Shown: piece after piece, positions 8,418 to 17,700 of the stretch | Layout: every line of letters starts with the position of its first letter | Position numbering within the stretch: position 1 is the stretch's first letter | Assembly (NCBI RefSeq): GCF_003670115.1 | Contig: NZ_QQTY01000002.1 | Location: 1 to 64,000 of the forward strand | Origin: Natronorubrum halophilum | GTDB lineage: Archaea; Halobacteriota; Halobacteria; Halobacteriales; Natrialbaceae | Direction of reading: 5' to 3' | DNA length: 64,000 nucleotides | The notes under the pieces: generated by a model | Database searches by the model: none | Told to the model about the DNA's origin: nothing | What the model saw: only the letters and a program-made list of their open reading frames with translations | Position numbers and translations under genes: made by a program

Positions 8418-9968
8418 ATGACCAATCTCGTGCGGAACGTTTCCGAGACCGTCGAATCGACGCCCGATTCGGTCGCTATCGCGGACGATGACACCGAACT
8501 GAGCTACGAGGCGTTCTGGGAGCGGGCCGGGCGGTTCGCCCGGGCACTTGCGGACCGCGGTATCGGCGCTGACGATCGAGTCGCGATCTATCTGCCGAAT
8601 CTCCCGCAGTTCGTGACGGCGTTTCATGGCGCGCTTCGGGCGGGTGGAATCGTCGTCCCGATGAATCCGCAGTACAAGGCCCGCGAGATCGCTCACCTGC
8701 TTTCCGACAGCGGTGCCAGGGCCGTGGTCACGCTGTCGGAAAACGTCTCGGCGGTTTCCGATGTGCTCGAGGAAACGGCGGTCGAACGGGTCATCAGCGT
8801 GGGTCCGGACACGGACGGAGCAACCGATTTCGAGGACTTCCTCGCCGACGACACCCTCGAGATCGTCGACCGCGCTGACGACGATATCGCCGTCCAACCC
8901 TACACGAGCGGGACGACGGGCACGCCGAAGGGCGTCCTGCTCACGCACGACAACCTCGCGTGGACGGCCAACGCTAACTCCGATCTCATCGGGGGGATCG
9001 AACCCGACGACAAACTCATCGGAACCCTGCCGCTCTTTCACATCTACGGCATGTCCGTCGTGATGAACGGCGCGCTGTTCAACGGCGCAGCGTACTATCC
9101 CGTCCCCGAATGGGACGCTACGGCGGTCATGGAAACGATCGAATCTGAACGCATCACTGTCATGTTCGGCGTGCCGGCGATGTTCAACGACATGGTCAAC
9201 CATCCCGAGGCCGAAACCTACGACCTCTCCTCGCTGCGATTCGTCAATTCAGGGGGCTCGAGTCTCCCGATGGACGTCCTCGAGCGCTTCGAGGAGACCT
9301 TCGGGCCGGCCCTCTACGAGGGGTACGGGCTGACGGAGACGAGTCCGACGACGCACGCGAACGCGCCGGGTGCCCGTCGAAAGGGCAGCATCGGGAAGCC
9401 CTTCGACGGGATGGACGCGAAGGTCGTCGATGGTGAGTTCGCCGAGATTCCGCGCGTCAAGGAGGGACCGATCGACGAAGGCGAGGTCGACCTCGCCGAG
9501 ACCACCGGAGAACTCGTCGTCTCCGGCCCGAACGTAATGGCTGGCTACTACGGGCTGCCGGAAGCGGACGAGGAAGCCTTCACCGAGGCCGATGGCAAAA
9601 CGTGGTTCCACACCGGGGATATCGGCTACTGGGACGAAGATGACTTCTTCTACGTCGTCGACCGCGAGAAGCACATGATCGTCACCGGCGGCTACAACGT
9701 CTATCCGCGCGAGGTCGAGGAGTTGCTCTTCGAGCACGAGGATATCGCGGACGCCGCGGTCGTCGGCGTCCCTGACGAGCGTCGGGGCGAGACCGTCAAG
9801 GCGCTGGTCGTGCCGACACCGGACGCCGAAATCGCGCCCGAGGATATCAGGGAGTACTGCCTCGACAACGTGGCGGCGTACAAGCACCCCCGCGAGGTTC
9901 AGTTCGTCGACGAACTCCCGCGGACGACGACTGGGAAGGTCCAGAAGTTCAAAATTAGTGGCGAGTAG
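8418..9968 (+). CDS. Class I AMP-dependent acyl-CoA ligase
   Basis: The 516-residue enzyme activates a carboxylic acid with ATP to an acyl-adenylate and then a CoA thioester. Visible adenylate-forming motifs are A3 YTSGTTGTPKGVLL (about residue 160), A5 YEGYGLTETSPTTH (about 300), the A7 HTGDIGYWDEDDFFYVVDR region (about 395-413), and the C-terminal catalytic Lys507 in TTTGKVQK. Length and motif spacing fit long- or medium-chain fatty acid/aryl-CoA ligases. It lies downstream of the TRAP permease with a 116-nt gap containing its own AT-rich promoter-like stretch. Substrate specificity cannot be read from the sequence. Confidence 0.9.
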   Translation: MTNLVRNVSETVESTPDSVAIADDDTELSYEAFWERAGRFARALADRGIGADDRVAIYLPNLPQFVTAFHGALRAGGIVVPMNPQYKAREIAHLLSDSGARAVVTLSENVSAVSDVLEETAVERVISVGPDTDGATDFEDFLADDTLEIVDRADDDIAVQPYTSGTTGTPKGVLLTHDNLAWTANANSDLIGGIEPDDKLIGTLPLFHIYGMSVVMNGALFNGAAYYPVPEWDATAVMETIESERITVMFGVPAMFNDMVNHPEAETYDLSSLRFVNSGGSSLPMDVLERFEETFGPALYEGYGLTETSPTTHANAPGARRKGSIGKPFDGMDAKVVDGEFAEIPRVKEGPIDEGEVDLAETTGELVVSGPNVMAGYYGLPEADEEAFTEADGKTWFHTGDIGYWDEDDFFYVVDREKHMIVTGGYNVYPREVEELLFEHEDIADAAVVGVPDERRGETVKALVVPTPDAEIAPEDIREYCLDNVAAYKHPREVQFVDELPRTTTGKVQKFKISGE

Positions 9969-10150
9969 CCGCCGTCGGAACGGCGGAATTTCGTATCGGA
10001 ACGCGACGAACCCGTGCGTTCGTCGGGAGAAGGCCCTCCACGCCGCCGGAACTAAGATGGCCGTAGCCGAAATGATCGGCCCCGCTTTCCGGAAAACGCT
10101 ACCGAAGCCCGAAAACGCCGCTCCTCGAAAGTACTGTCTGCAACACTACT

Positions 10151-10199
10151 TTACAATGGTAGCATAACACTACCGATCCGTTGTAACTGTTGAATATAT
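10151..10199 (+). promoter_or_regulatory. Inverted-repeat operator and TATA region upstream of the acyl-CoA dehydrogenase
   Basis: TTACAA at 10151-10156 and TTGTAA at 10181-10186 form an inverted pair. Inside it GGTAG (10159-10163) faces CTACC (10169-10173). A TATA-like AATATAT follows at 10193-10199, 36 nt before the ATG. An operator just upstream of the TATA element would suit an activator or a regulator such as an IclR protein. This is an inference from symmetry only. Confidence 0.4.
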
Positions 10200-10235
10200 C
10201 GAAGCTGTTTTGGTACCCCCACGTAATCACTATCT

Positions 10236-11375
10236 ATGGCATTCACGCTGTCCGCCGAGCACGACGCAATTCGCGAGGCCGTTCGCGAGTTCGGGGAAAA
10301 CGAAATGGCCCCGGTCGCGGAGGAACACGACCGCGAGACCAAGTATCCCGAAGACATTCGCCGGAAGGCCGCCGAGTACGACTTCGTCGCGCCGAGCATT
10401 CCGCTCGAGTACGGCGGTGCCGGCATGGACAAAATCTCGAGTACGATCGTCACCGAGGAGCTCTGGCGGGCGGATCCCGGTATCGGCTCCGCCGTCGGCA
10501 GCGCCGGTTTCGGGACGAACATGATCATCGAGTTCGGCGACGAGTGGATGAAAGAGGAGTGGCTTCCCAAGGTCGCAAACGGAGAGACGGCCTCCTGTTC
10601 GATGATCTCGGAGCCCGCCCACGGCTCGAACGTCGCCGGGATCGAGACGGTGGCTTCCGAGGACGGCGACGAGTACGTCTTGAACGGCAACAAGATGTGG
10701 ATCACCAACGGCACCGTCGCCGACGTCGGCGTCCTGATGGCCAAGACCAGTCCCGACGAGGGCCACCGCGGCATCACCGCCTTCCTCGTCGAGATGGACC
10801 GCGACGGTATTTCGACCGAGAAGATCGACAACAAACTCGGCATTCGCGCCTCCGACCTCGCCGAGGTCATCATCGACGACGTTCGCATTCCGGCGGAGAA
10901 CGTCATCGGTGAGGTCGACGAGGGCTTCTACCAGCTGATGGAGTTCTTCGCCTCCGGGCGAACCAGCGTCGCCGCCCAGGCCGTCGGTGCCGCCCAAGGT
11001 GCCCTCGACGCCGCGATCGAGTACGCCAACGAGCGCGAGCAGTTCGACCGGAAGATCAAGGAGTTCCAGGCGATCGAGCACAAACTCGCCGAGATGGCGA
11101 CCAAGGTCGAGGCCGCCCGATCGCTGACCTACCGAGCCGCGTCGGAGGTCGAGAACAACAACCAGGACGTCGCCGCGCAGTACTCAAGCATGGCGAAGCT
11201 GTTCGCGAGCGAAATCTCGGTCGAAGTCGCCGATGAGGGCGTCCAGGTCCACGGCGGCTCGGGCTACGTGACGGACTACCCCGCCGAGCGCTACTACCGC
11301 GACGCCCGGATCACGAAGATCTACGAGGGCACCAGCGAGATTCAAAAGAACATCATCGCCGACCAGATCCTCTAG
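10236..11375 (+). CDS. Acyl-CoA dehydrogenase (short/medium-chain type)
   Basis: The 379-residue FAD enzyme catalyses the first step of beta-oxidation, passing electrons to ETF. It has the family signatures SMISEPAHGSNVAGIET (about 124-140), NKMWITNGTVADV (about 150), the arginine-rich REQFDRKIKEFQAIEHKLAEM motif (about 268-288) and GSGYVTDYPAERYYRDARI near residue 345. The catalytic Glu364 is in IYEGTSEIQKN. Full length, no truncation. It follows the acyl-CoA ligase on the same strand after 267 nt and probably uses its product. Confidence 0.93.
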   Translation: MAFTLSAEHDAIREAVREFGENEMAPVAEEHDRETKYPEDIRRKAAEYDFVAPSIPLEYGGAGMDKISSTIVTEELWRADPGIGSAVGSAGFGTNMIIEFGDEWMKEEWLPKVANGETASCSMISEPAHGSNVAGIETVASEDGDEYVLNGNKMWITNGTVADVGVLMAKTSPDEGHRGITAFLVEMDRDGISTEKIDNKLGIRASDLAEVIIDDVRIPAENVIGEVDEGFYQLMEFFASGRTSVAAQAVGAAQGALDAAIEYANEREQFDRKIKEFQAIEHKLAEMATKVEAARSLTYRAASEVENNNQDVAAQYSSMAKLFASEISVEVADEGVQVHGGSGYVTDYPAERYYRDARITKIYEGTSEIQKNIIADQIL

Positions 11376-11497
11376 TTCGGATCGTCACGCCGGCGCTCCA
11401 GCTTTCCTCGCCGGACGGTACCCGCCCCCCTCGCTCCCGCTCGAGCGGCATCTCTGCCGGCAGCCGATACCGACGGGCTCGAGCCGCGACCGGCCGG

Positions 11498-12739
11498 CTA
11501 TCGCTCGGGCACTCGAAGCTCGATCGCTGCGCCCTGGCCGTAGCCGACGCACATCGTCGAGAGGCCGAGCCCGCCGCCCCGGCGCTGTAGTTCGTGGATC
11601 AGCGAGACCGGCAGGCGAGCGCCGGAGGCACCCAGCGGGTGACCGATGGCGATCGCGCCGCCGTTGACGTTGAACACGTCGTCGTCGAAGCCGAGTTCGT
11701 CCTGACAGTACAGCGTCTGACTGGCGAACGCCTCGTTGAGCTCCACGAGGTCGTAGTCCTCGCTCGAGCGACCGTTGCGTTCCCAGATGCCCCGAACGGC
11801 GGGGATTGGTCCGATCCCCATGACCGTGGGATCGACGCCGGCGACGTTGTGATCCTCGAGTTCGGCCATGATCTCGAGGCCTCCCGCTTCCGCGAACGCG
11901 CTGCTCGTGATCAGGACGCCGGCAGCGCCGTCGGAGATCTGCGAGGCGTTGGCGGCGGTGACGGTGCCGTCCTCCTCGAAAGCCGGCGGGAGATCGGAAA
12001 TCTTCTCTTTCGTGGTGCCGGGACGCAGGCCCTCGTCTCGCTCTACGAGTCCGTCATCGTCGACGGCTTCTTCTCGCGGGCCCCGCCCGCCCGAACGGTC
12101 CGCAGAGCGTTGCTCCGCGCTATCGCCGTCTGCACGGTGCGTCTCCGACGCACCGCTGGTTTCGATCGGGACGATTTCGTCGTCGAACTTCCCCGCTTCC
12201 GTCGCTTCGACCGCGCGTTGCTGGCTGCGCGCACCGTAGGCGTCCTGGCGCTCGCGGGAGATGTCGTGCTCTCGAGCGACCGTTTCGGCGGTCTGACCCA
12301 TCGCGAGCCCGGCCGCGTCGTACTGTTCTGCGATGCCGCCGTAGGAGTCGATTCCCTTCCGGCGCTCGTTGCGGGACATGTTCTCGACGCCGCCGGCGAT
12401 AATCACGTCGCGCTGGCCCGCCCGGATGGCGTCGCTGGCGCTCATGATCGCCTCGGCGGAGGAGGCACAGAGCCGGTCGATCGTCGTCCCCGGGACGTTT
12501 TCTCCGAGATCGGAGAGCAAGGCGATGACGCGGGCGATGTTGTTGCTCTGCTCGTTGACCTGCTTCGCACAGCCCCACCGAACGTCGTCGACGTCGTCGC
12601 CGGTGAGGCCGGTTCGCTCGAGCATCTCGTCGATGAGCGGGACCGAGAGTTCCTCGCTGCCGGTTTCGGCGAAGACGCCGCCGTGTTTGCCCTGTGGAGT
12701 TCTGACTGCCTGGACGATGACTGGTTGCTGGTCGCTCAT
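11498..12739 (-). CDS. Thiolase (acetyl-CoA C-acyltransferase) with palindromic insertion
   Basis: The 413-residue enzyme cleaves 3-ketoacyl-CoA or condenses two acetyl-CoA. The active-site residues are Cys91 (DRLCASSAEA), His367 (AIGHPLGASGARL) and Cys397 (MCVGYGQG). Residues about 195-225 (SGASETHRADGDSAEQRS and onward) are a hydrophilic insert before the conserved VDDDGLVERDEGLRPGTT segment. At DNA level (12065-12157) the insert contains a perfect 9-bp hairpin. The start at 12739 gives the typical thiolase N-terminus; an upstream 28-codon extension is unlike the family. It is divergent from the 3-hydroxyacyl-CoA dehydrogenase gene. Confidence 0.92.
   Translation of the reverse strand: MSDQQPVIVQAVRTPQGKHGGVFAETGSEELSVPLIDEMLERTGLTGDDVDDVRWGCAKQVNEQSNNIARVIALLSDLGENVPGTTIDRLCASSAEAIMSASDAIRAGQRDVIIAGGVENMSRNERRKGIDSYGGIAEQYDAAGLAMGQTAETVAREHDISRERQDAYGARSQQRAVEATEAGKFDDEIVPIETSGASETHRADGDSAEQRSADRSGGRGPREEAVDDDGLVERDEGLRPGTTKEKISDLPPAFEEDGTVTAANASQISDGAAGVLITSSAFAEAGGLEIMAELEDHNVAGVDPTVMGIGPIPAVRGIWERNGRSSEDYDLVELNEAFASQTLYCQDELGFDDDVFNVNGGAIAIGHPLGASGARLPVSLIHELQRRGGGLGLSTMCVGYGQGAAIELRVPER
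12065..12157 (-). repeat. In-frame palindromic insertion inside the thiolase gene
   Basis: This part of the gene encodes a hydrophilic stretch absent from the ordinary thiolase fold. It holds a perfect hairpin, CGGTGCGTC (12135-12143) with GACGCACCG (12147-12155) and a 3-nt loop. A second one is GCAGAGC-GTT-GCTCCGC (12102-12118) with one mismatch. The reading frame stays open through both. Compare the inserts in the D-lactate dehydrogenase, AhbAB, NadA, amidohydrolase and HMG-CoA reductase genes. Confidence 0.6.
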
Positions 12740-13159
12740 CGGTACCGATTGTCTCTCTACAGGAGGTAAAGAAACTCCGTTCTTCGCGTCTGGTCGCCTC
12801 GACGAATAATGCGAATTGTTCACACGGGTGATGCTATTTCTATTAACTCGGCGAAACGCCGTCGAATCGAACGGGTTGCTCGCGCCGGCAACGAAAAACT
12901 CCTCGACCTCCCCAACCGATTCGCTCGCTCCACTCGCTCATCCCTCGCGATTCGAGCCGCGACAGCCGCCGTCGCGGCTCAGCGCGCCAGCAGTGCTGCC
13001 ATCGCGGTTCAGCACGCCAGCAGTGCCGCCATCGTGGCTCAGCGCGGCCAACGATCCCCCATCCACGGCTGCTCCGGCACCCGGTATCTCGTTCGATCGA
13101 ACGGTGGCACCCGTCTCGAGAGAGGAACGTTTTTGATCGCGACTGGAGTCGACACACAC
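12740..13159. other. Divergent intergenic region with repeats
   Basis: These 420 bases lie between the divergent thiolase and hydroxyacyl-CoA dehydrogenase genes. The open frame running into the dehydrogenase is low-complexity Ala/Ser/Arg and is not taken as coding. The region contains a C-rich block at about 12895-12955 (CTCCTCGACCTCCCCAACCG and onward) that resembles dispersed repeats I associate with Natrinema-type genomes, then a 30-bp tandem repeat. Confidence 0.5.
12965..13054 (+). repeat. 30-bp tandem repeat, three units
   Basis: Units begin at 12965, 12995 and 13025. The first two share the 3' part CGCCAGCAGT and the pattern GCYGCCRTCGCGGYTCAGC; the third decays in its last 8 bases. 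The repeat lies 105-195 nt upstream of the 3-hydroxyacyl-CoA dehydrogenase start. The 30-nt period keeps frame, and could encode an Ala/Ser-rich decapeptide, but it lies outside any supported gene. Confidence 0.8.
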
Positions 13160-14044
13160 ATGCAAATCGCAGTGCTCGGAGCCGGAAGCATGGGACACGG
13201 AATCGCACAGGTGTCCGCGATGGCGGGCCACGACGTGGTCCTGCGGGACATCGAGGAAGAGTTCGTCGAGGACGGTCTCGAGGGGATTCGCGCCAATCTC
13301 CAGGGTGGCGTCGACCGAGACAAGATTTCCGAAGACGAGATGGCGGCGACCTTAGAGCGCATCGAGGGGACGACGAACCTCGCAGGAGCGGTCGAAGACG
13401 CCGACCTGGTCGTCGAGGCGGTGCCCGAGGACATGGACCTGAAGAAAGCGGTCTTCGCGGACGTCGAGGACGCCGCGGACGAGGAGACGGTTATCGCCTC
13501 GAACACCTCCTCGCTGTCGGTGACGGAGATGGCCAGCGCGCTCGAGCACCCTGAGCGGGCCGTCGGCCTCCATTTCTTCAACCCGCCGCACATCATGGAT
13601 CTGGTGGAAATCGTCATCGCCGAGCAGACGGACGAACGGACCGAGACGTTCGCCGTGGACTACGTCCGGGGTATCGAGAAGGAGGACGTCGTCGTCCGCG
13701 ACACGGCCGGCTTCGCGACCTCGCGACTTGGCCTCGCGCTCGGTCTCGAGGCGATCCGGATGGTCGAGCAGGGCGTCGCCAGCCCGGCCGACATCGACGA
13801 GGGAATGTCGATCGGCTACGGGCATCCGATGGGGCCCCTCGAGTTGACCGATCACGTCGGACTCGACGTGCGCCTGCACATCGCAGAACACCTCCGCGAG
13901 GAACTCGGCGAGCGATTCAGGCCGCCCCAGTCCCTGCGCCGGAAGGTCCGGGCGGGCAATCTCGGCATAAAAAGCGGTGAAGGCTACTACGTCTGGGAGG
14001 ACGGCGAACGCGTCGGCATGAGTGGCGACTGGGGCGACGACTGA
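13160..14044 (+). CDS. 3-hydroxyacyl-CoA dehydrogenase family protein
   Basis: The 294-residue enzyme oxidises a 3-hydroxyacyl-CoA with NAD+. The N-terminus is an immediate Rossmann motif, GAGSMGHGIAQ (residues 7-17). HFFNPPHIMDLVEIV (about 135-149) carries the family's catalytic His-Phe-Phe-Asn-Pro signature. A C-terminal helical dimerisation domain includes GYGHPMGPLELTDHVGLDV. The ATG at 13160 is chosen because the Rossmann strand starts there. The gene probably works with the thiolase and acyl-CoA dehydrogenase; no enoyl-CoA hydratase is present in this window. Confidence 0.92.
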   Translation: MQIAVLGAGSMGHGIAQVSAMAGHDVVLRDIEEEFVEDGLEGIRANLQGGVDRDKISEDEMAATLERIEGTTNLAGAVEDADLVVEAVPEDMDLKKAVFADVEDAADEETVIASNTSSLSVTEMASALEHPERAVGLHFFNPPHIMDLVEIVIAEQTDERTETFAVDYVRGIEKEDVVVRDTAGFATSRLGLALGLEAIRMVEQGVASPADIDEGMSIGYGHPMGPLELTDHVGLDVRLHIAEHLREELGERFRPPQSLRRKVRAGNLGIKSGEGYYVWEDGERVGMSGDWGDD

Positions 14045-14436
14045 ACTCGCGGCGACGCCGTTATGAGCCTGGCGTCCTCGGGGCGAGCTTTCGCAACCTC
14101 TACAAATTTATCTAGAAACGGTCTATTCTACCAAACACTCGAGAATTTGATAACGACTTCGGCCGCTCTACCGTGTGCCGAGCAGCCGTCGAAGCCGTCG
14201 CGTACACCTCGCCTTTTCAGTTCGCGCGGACCGACTGCTGGCTGCTCTTTCGGCTATGCCGTGCGGTTTAGTGTTCGAGCCCAGTTTCACGGCGATCCGG
14301 CGGGTCTCGAGACCGTTCGTCGCTGCGCGGGACCGAAGAATGACCCTAACTAGTTAGACACGTCGCTTGTTGCGTGAGCGCTGCTACACACTGATACCGT
14401 CCGAATCGACGGACGGTGGCCCCGGGGGCGCACGTG

Positions 14437-14460
14437 GAAAAACCGACGGGGCCGTTTTTC
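14437..14460. terminator. Possible bidirectional terminator
   Basis: GAAAAAC at 14437-14443 pairs with GTTTTTC at 14454-14460, giving a T-run on both strands after a GC-rich centre. It is nearly 400 nt after the hydroxyacyl-CoA dehydrogenase stop, so its association with that gene is uncertain. Confidence 0.3.
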
Positions 14461-14712
14461 ACTCGATCACCACCGGTTTCCCGTCCACGTGCCATTCGGC
14501 GCACTCGAGATACGCTCGGGAGCGCCCCAACCCATAATATATAATTCATAGACACTTGTCTGTTATTTTCCCGAATCGGCACGCGTTGCTCGCGGTTCGA
14601 CCCGTTCGGACGGGAGAACTGTCAGCCGGCCTGATACCGGGCGAGCGGCTGGCCGTCGAAAAACGGGACAGGAAGGTCGACAATGCCGACGCTTTTAGCC
14701 ACCAGTGCGTAA

Positions 14713-14719
14713 GGAGGAG
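14713..14719 (+). promoter_or_regulatory. Strong Shine-Dalgarno site of the FAD/Fe-S dehydrogenase
   Basis: GGAGGAG lies 2-4 nt before the ATG at 14722 and is complementary to the 16S rRNA 3' end. Most genes in this window lack such a site, so it fixes this start well. A TATA-like CTTTTA stands about 30 nt upstream. Confidence 0.6.
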
Positions 14720-14721
14720 GT

Positions 14722-17700
14722 ATGTCTCTGGAGCCGAGCGCCGATCCGGCTGCCGACCGACGCGCGAACTACGACTATCAGAGCGACGACGTCGATCGTC
14801 CGGCGCTGGTCGACGACCTCGAGCGCCTCGTCGACTGCGACGTTCGTGCCGACTCCTACTCTCGCGAGCTGTACGCTACGGACGCGAGCCCCTACGAGAT
14901 GACGCCGATCGCCGTCGTCTTCCCGCGGTCGACGGCCGACGTCGTCGGCGTCGTCGAGTACTGTGCGGAGCGCGAGATTCCGGTCCTCCCGCGCGGCGGC
15001 GGAACGAGCCTCGCCGGGCAGTCGGTCAACCGCGCCGTCGTCCTGGACTTTACGCGTCACCTGAACGAGATCCTCGAGATCGATCCCGATGGCCGAACGG
15101 CGACGGTCCAGCCCGGAACGATCCTCGGAAGCTTGAACAACGCGCTCGCTTCCCACGAGCTAAAGTTCGCGCCCGACCCCGCGTGGGGTGACAAGAGCGC
15201 CATCGGCGGGGCGATCGGGAACAACTCGACGGGTGCACACTCGTTGAAGTACGGGAAAACCGACGCCTACATCGAGGAGTGCGAGGTCGTCCTCGCCGAC
15301 GGCTCCATCGCCGAGTTCGGCGAGGTTACGCTCGAGGAAATCGTCGAACGCGCCGACCCCGACGGCGACCTCGAGAGGCGGATCTACGCCGAAGTCGAGC
15401 GCATCATCGCGGAGGACGCGGACCGGATCGCGGAGACGTATCCGGATCTCAAGCGCAACGTTTCCGGCTACAATCTCGACCGGCTCGTCGCCGAGGTCCG
15501 CGGCGAGGAACTGCCCGGCGGTGAGGACACCGGCGAGCCCGGAACCGTTAACCTCGCGCGCCTGCTCGCCGGCAGCGAAGGCACGCTCGCGATCGTCACC
15601 GAAGCGACAGTGGCACTCGAACCCGTTCCGAACACGAAAGCGGTCTCGTTGCTGTGCTATGCGGACCTTCACGAGGCGATGCGCGACGTCGCGCCGATCC
15701 TCGAACACGAACCCGCCGCGGTCGAGGTGTTAGACGACGTGCTCATCGACCTCGCCCGCGACACCGCGGAGTTCGGTCCCGTTACGGAGATGCTCCCCGA
15801 CGGGACCAACGCCGTGTTGCTGGTCGAGTTCTACGCCGAGGACGAAGCCCACGGAGCGGAGCAGGTCGCCGGATTGCTCGCCGATCGACTGCCGTCGGCG
15901 ACGTCCGCCGGCGACGCTCCCGGGGATGCGCCGCGAAGCGACGCGGAGACGCTCGCGCTCGAGGCCCTCGAGGCGTACGAGAAAGAAGAGCGCGCGAAGC
16001 TCTGGAAGCTCCGGAAGTCCGGGCTCCCGATCTTGCTCTCGCGAACTACCGACGAGAAGCACATCTCGTTCATCGAGGACACCGCGATCCCGCCGGCGCA
16101 GCTACCGACGTTCGTCGAGCGCTTCGAGGAGATCCTCGAGGACCACGGTACGTACGCCAGCTTCTACGCCCACGCGGGCCCCGGCGTGCTCCACATCCGC
16201 CCGCTGGTGAACACGAAGACCGACGTCGGACTGGACCAACTCTACGGTATCGCCGACGACGTCACCGACCTCGTCGTCGAGCTGGGGGGCTCCGTCTCGG
16301 GCGAACACGGCGACGGCCGCGCTCGCACCCAGTGGAATCGGAAGCTCTACGGCGACGATCTCTGGCAGTCCTTCCAGGACCTGAAGACGGCGTTCGATCC
16401 CGACTGGATCCTGAACCCGGGACAGGTCGTCTTCCGCGGGGACGCCTCCGCGAGCGAGGCGAGCGGAGGCTCGTCACGGGTTTCCCGTGACGGTGAGTCG
16501 ACCGACCTGCGAGAGCACCTGCGATTCGATCCCGACTACGAGTTCGAGGCGGGCTTCGAGCCGAAACTCGAGTGGCAAAACGACAACGGGATGCAGGGAA
16601 TGGTCGAACTCTGCCACGGCTGTGGCGGCTGTCGCGGCGAGCAGGAGACGACCGGCGGCGTGATGTGTCCGACCTACCGGGCGAGCCGCGAGGAGATCAC
16701 GGCCACCCGCGGCCGCGCGAACGGGCTTCGGCAGGCGATGAGCGGCGACCTCGAGCCCGGAGAGGCCTTTTCCGACGAGTTCGTCGAGGAGGTGATGGGG
16801 CTGTGTATCGGCTGCAAGGGCTGTGCCATCGACTGTCCGAGCGAGGTCGACATGGCAAAGCTCAAAGCCGAGGTGACCCACGAGTACCACCAGCGAAACG
16901 GCTCGACGCTTCGCGATCGCCTCTTTGCGAACGTCGCGGAACTCTCAAAATGGGGTTCACGACTCGCACCGTTCTCGAACGCCGCGTCGAAGCTGCCGGG
17001 TGCGCGCACGTTCCTCGAGGCCACGATCGGTATCGGCTCGGACCGCCCGTTGCCGACGTTCCACGCGATCACGTTCCGTGACTGGTTCGAGCGGCGAGGC
17101 GACACGGCGGCCTCGGAAAACCGGACGGCGGAGCCGCGAACGGGGCGCGGCGGCGCTCGGGTCAGCGAGCGCGAGGCGGACCACAAGGTCGTGCTCTATC
17201 CCGACACCTACACCAACCACAACCACCCCGAGGCCGGAAAGGCCGCCGTTCGGGTGCTCGAGGCCGCGAACGTTCACGTTACGATCCCCGACGAACTGGG
17301 CGATACGGGACGGCCGGCGTTCTCGAAGGGCTTTCTCGAGCAGGCGAGAGAGACCGCCCGCAAGAACGTCAGGAACCTCGCGCCGCTCGTCGAAGACGGC
17401 TGGGACGTGGTCGTCATCGAACCCTCCGATGCGGTCATGTTGCAGTCGGACTACCTCGACCTTCTCTCCGACGAGTCGGCCGAACGCCTCGCCGGTTCGA
17501 CGTACGGCGTCTGCGAGTACATCGACACGTTCAGACTCGACGAGACGATCGCGTTCGATCCCGAGGCGGCCGACCAGCACCTCACGTACCACGGACACTG
17601 CCACCAGAAGGCGACGCGAAAGGACCATCACGCTGTCGGCGTTCTGCGGCGCGCGGGGTACGCCGTCGATCCGCTCGACTCCGGCTGCTGCGGAATGGCC

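Larger units (their letters stand above)
14045..14721. other. Long intergenic region
   Basis: These 677 bases hold no supported gene; the frames here are basic and lack motifs. Two structural elements are visible: an 8-bp hairpin ACCGTCCG/CGGACGGT at 14396-14417 and a terminator-like A-run/T-run stem at 14437-14460. AT-rich patches at about 14100-14155 and 14530-14555 may be promoters. Confidence 0.5.

Noticed and set aside
12809-13159. 117-codon N-terminal extension of the 3-hydroxyacyl-CoA dehydrogenase
   Set aside because: It consists of repeat-derived Ala/Arg/Ser sequence, and the Rossmann strand begins right at the ATG at 13160.
16444-16490. Hairpins in the FAD/Fe-S dehydrogenase as a transcription terminator
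   Set aside because: They lie in mid-gene, have no T-run and keep the reading frame; the Fe-S half downstream is intact.
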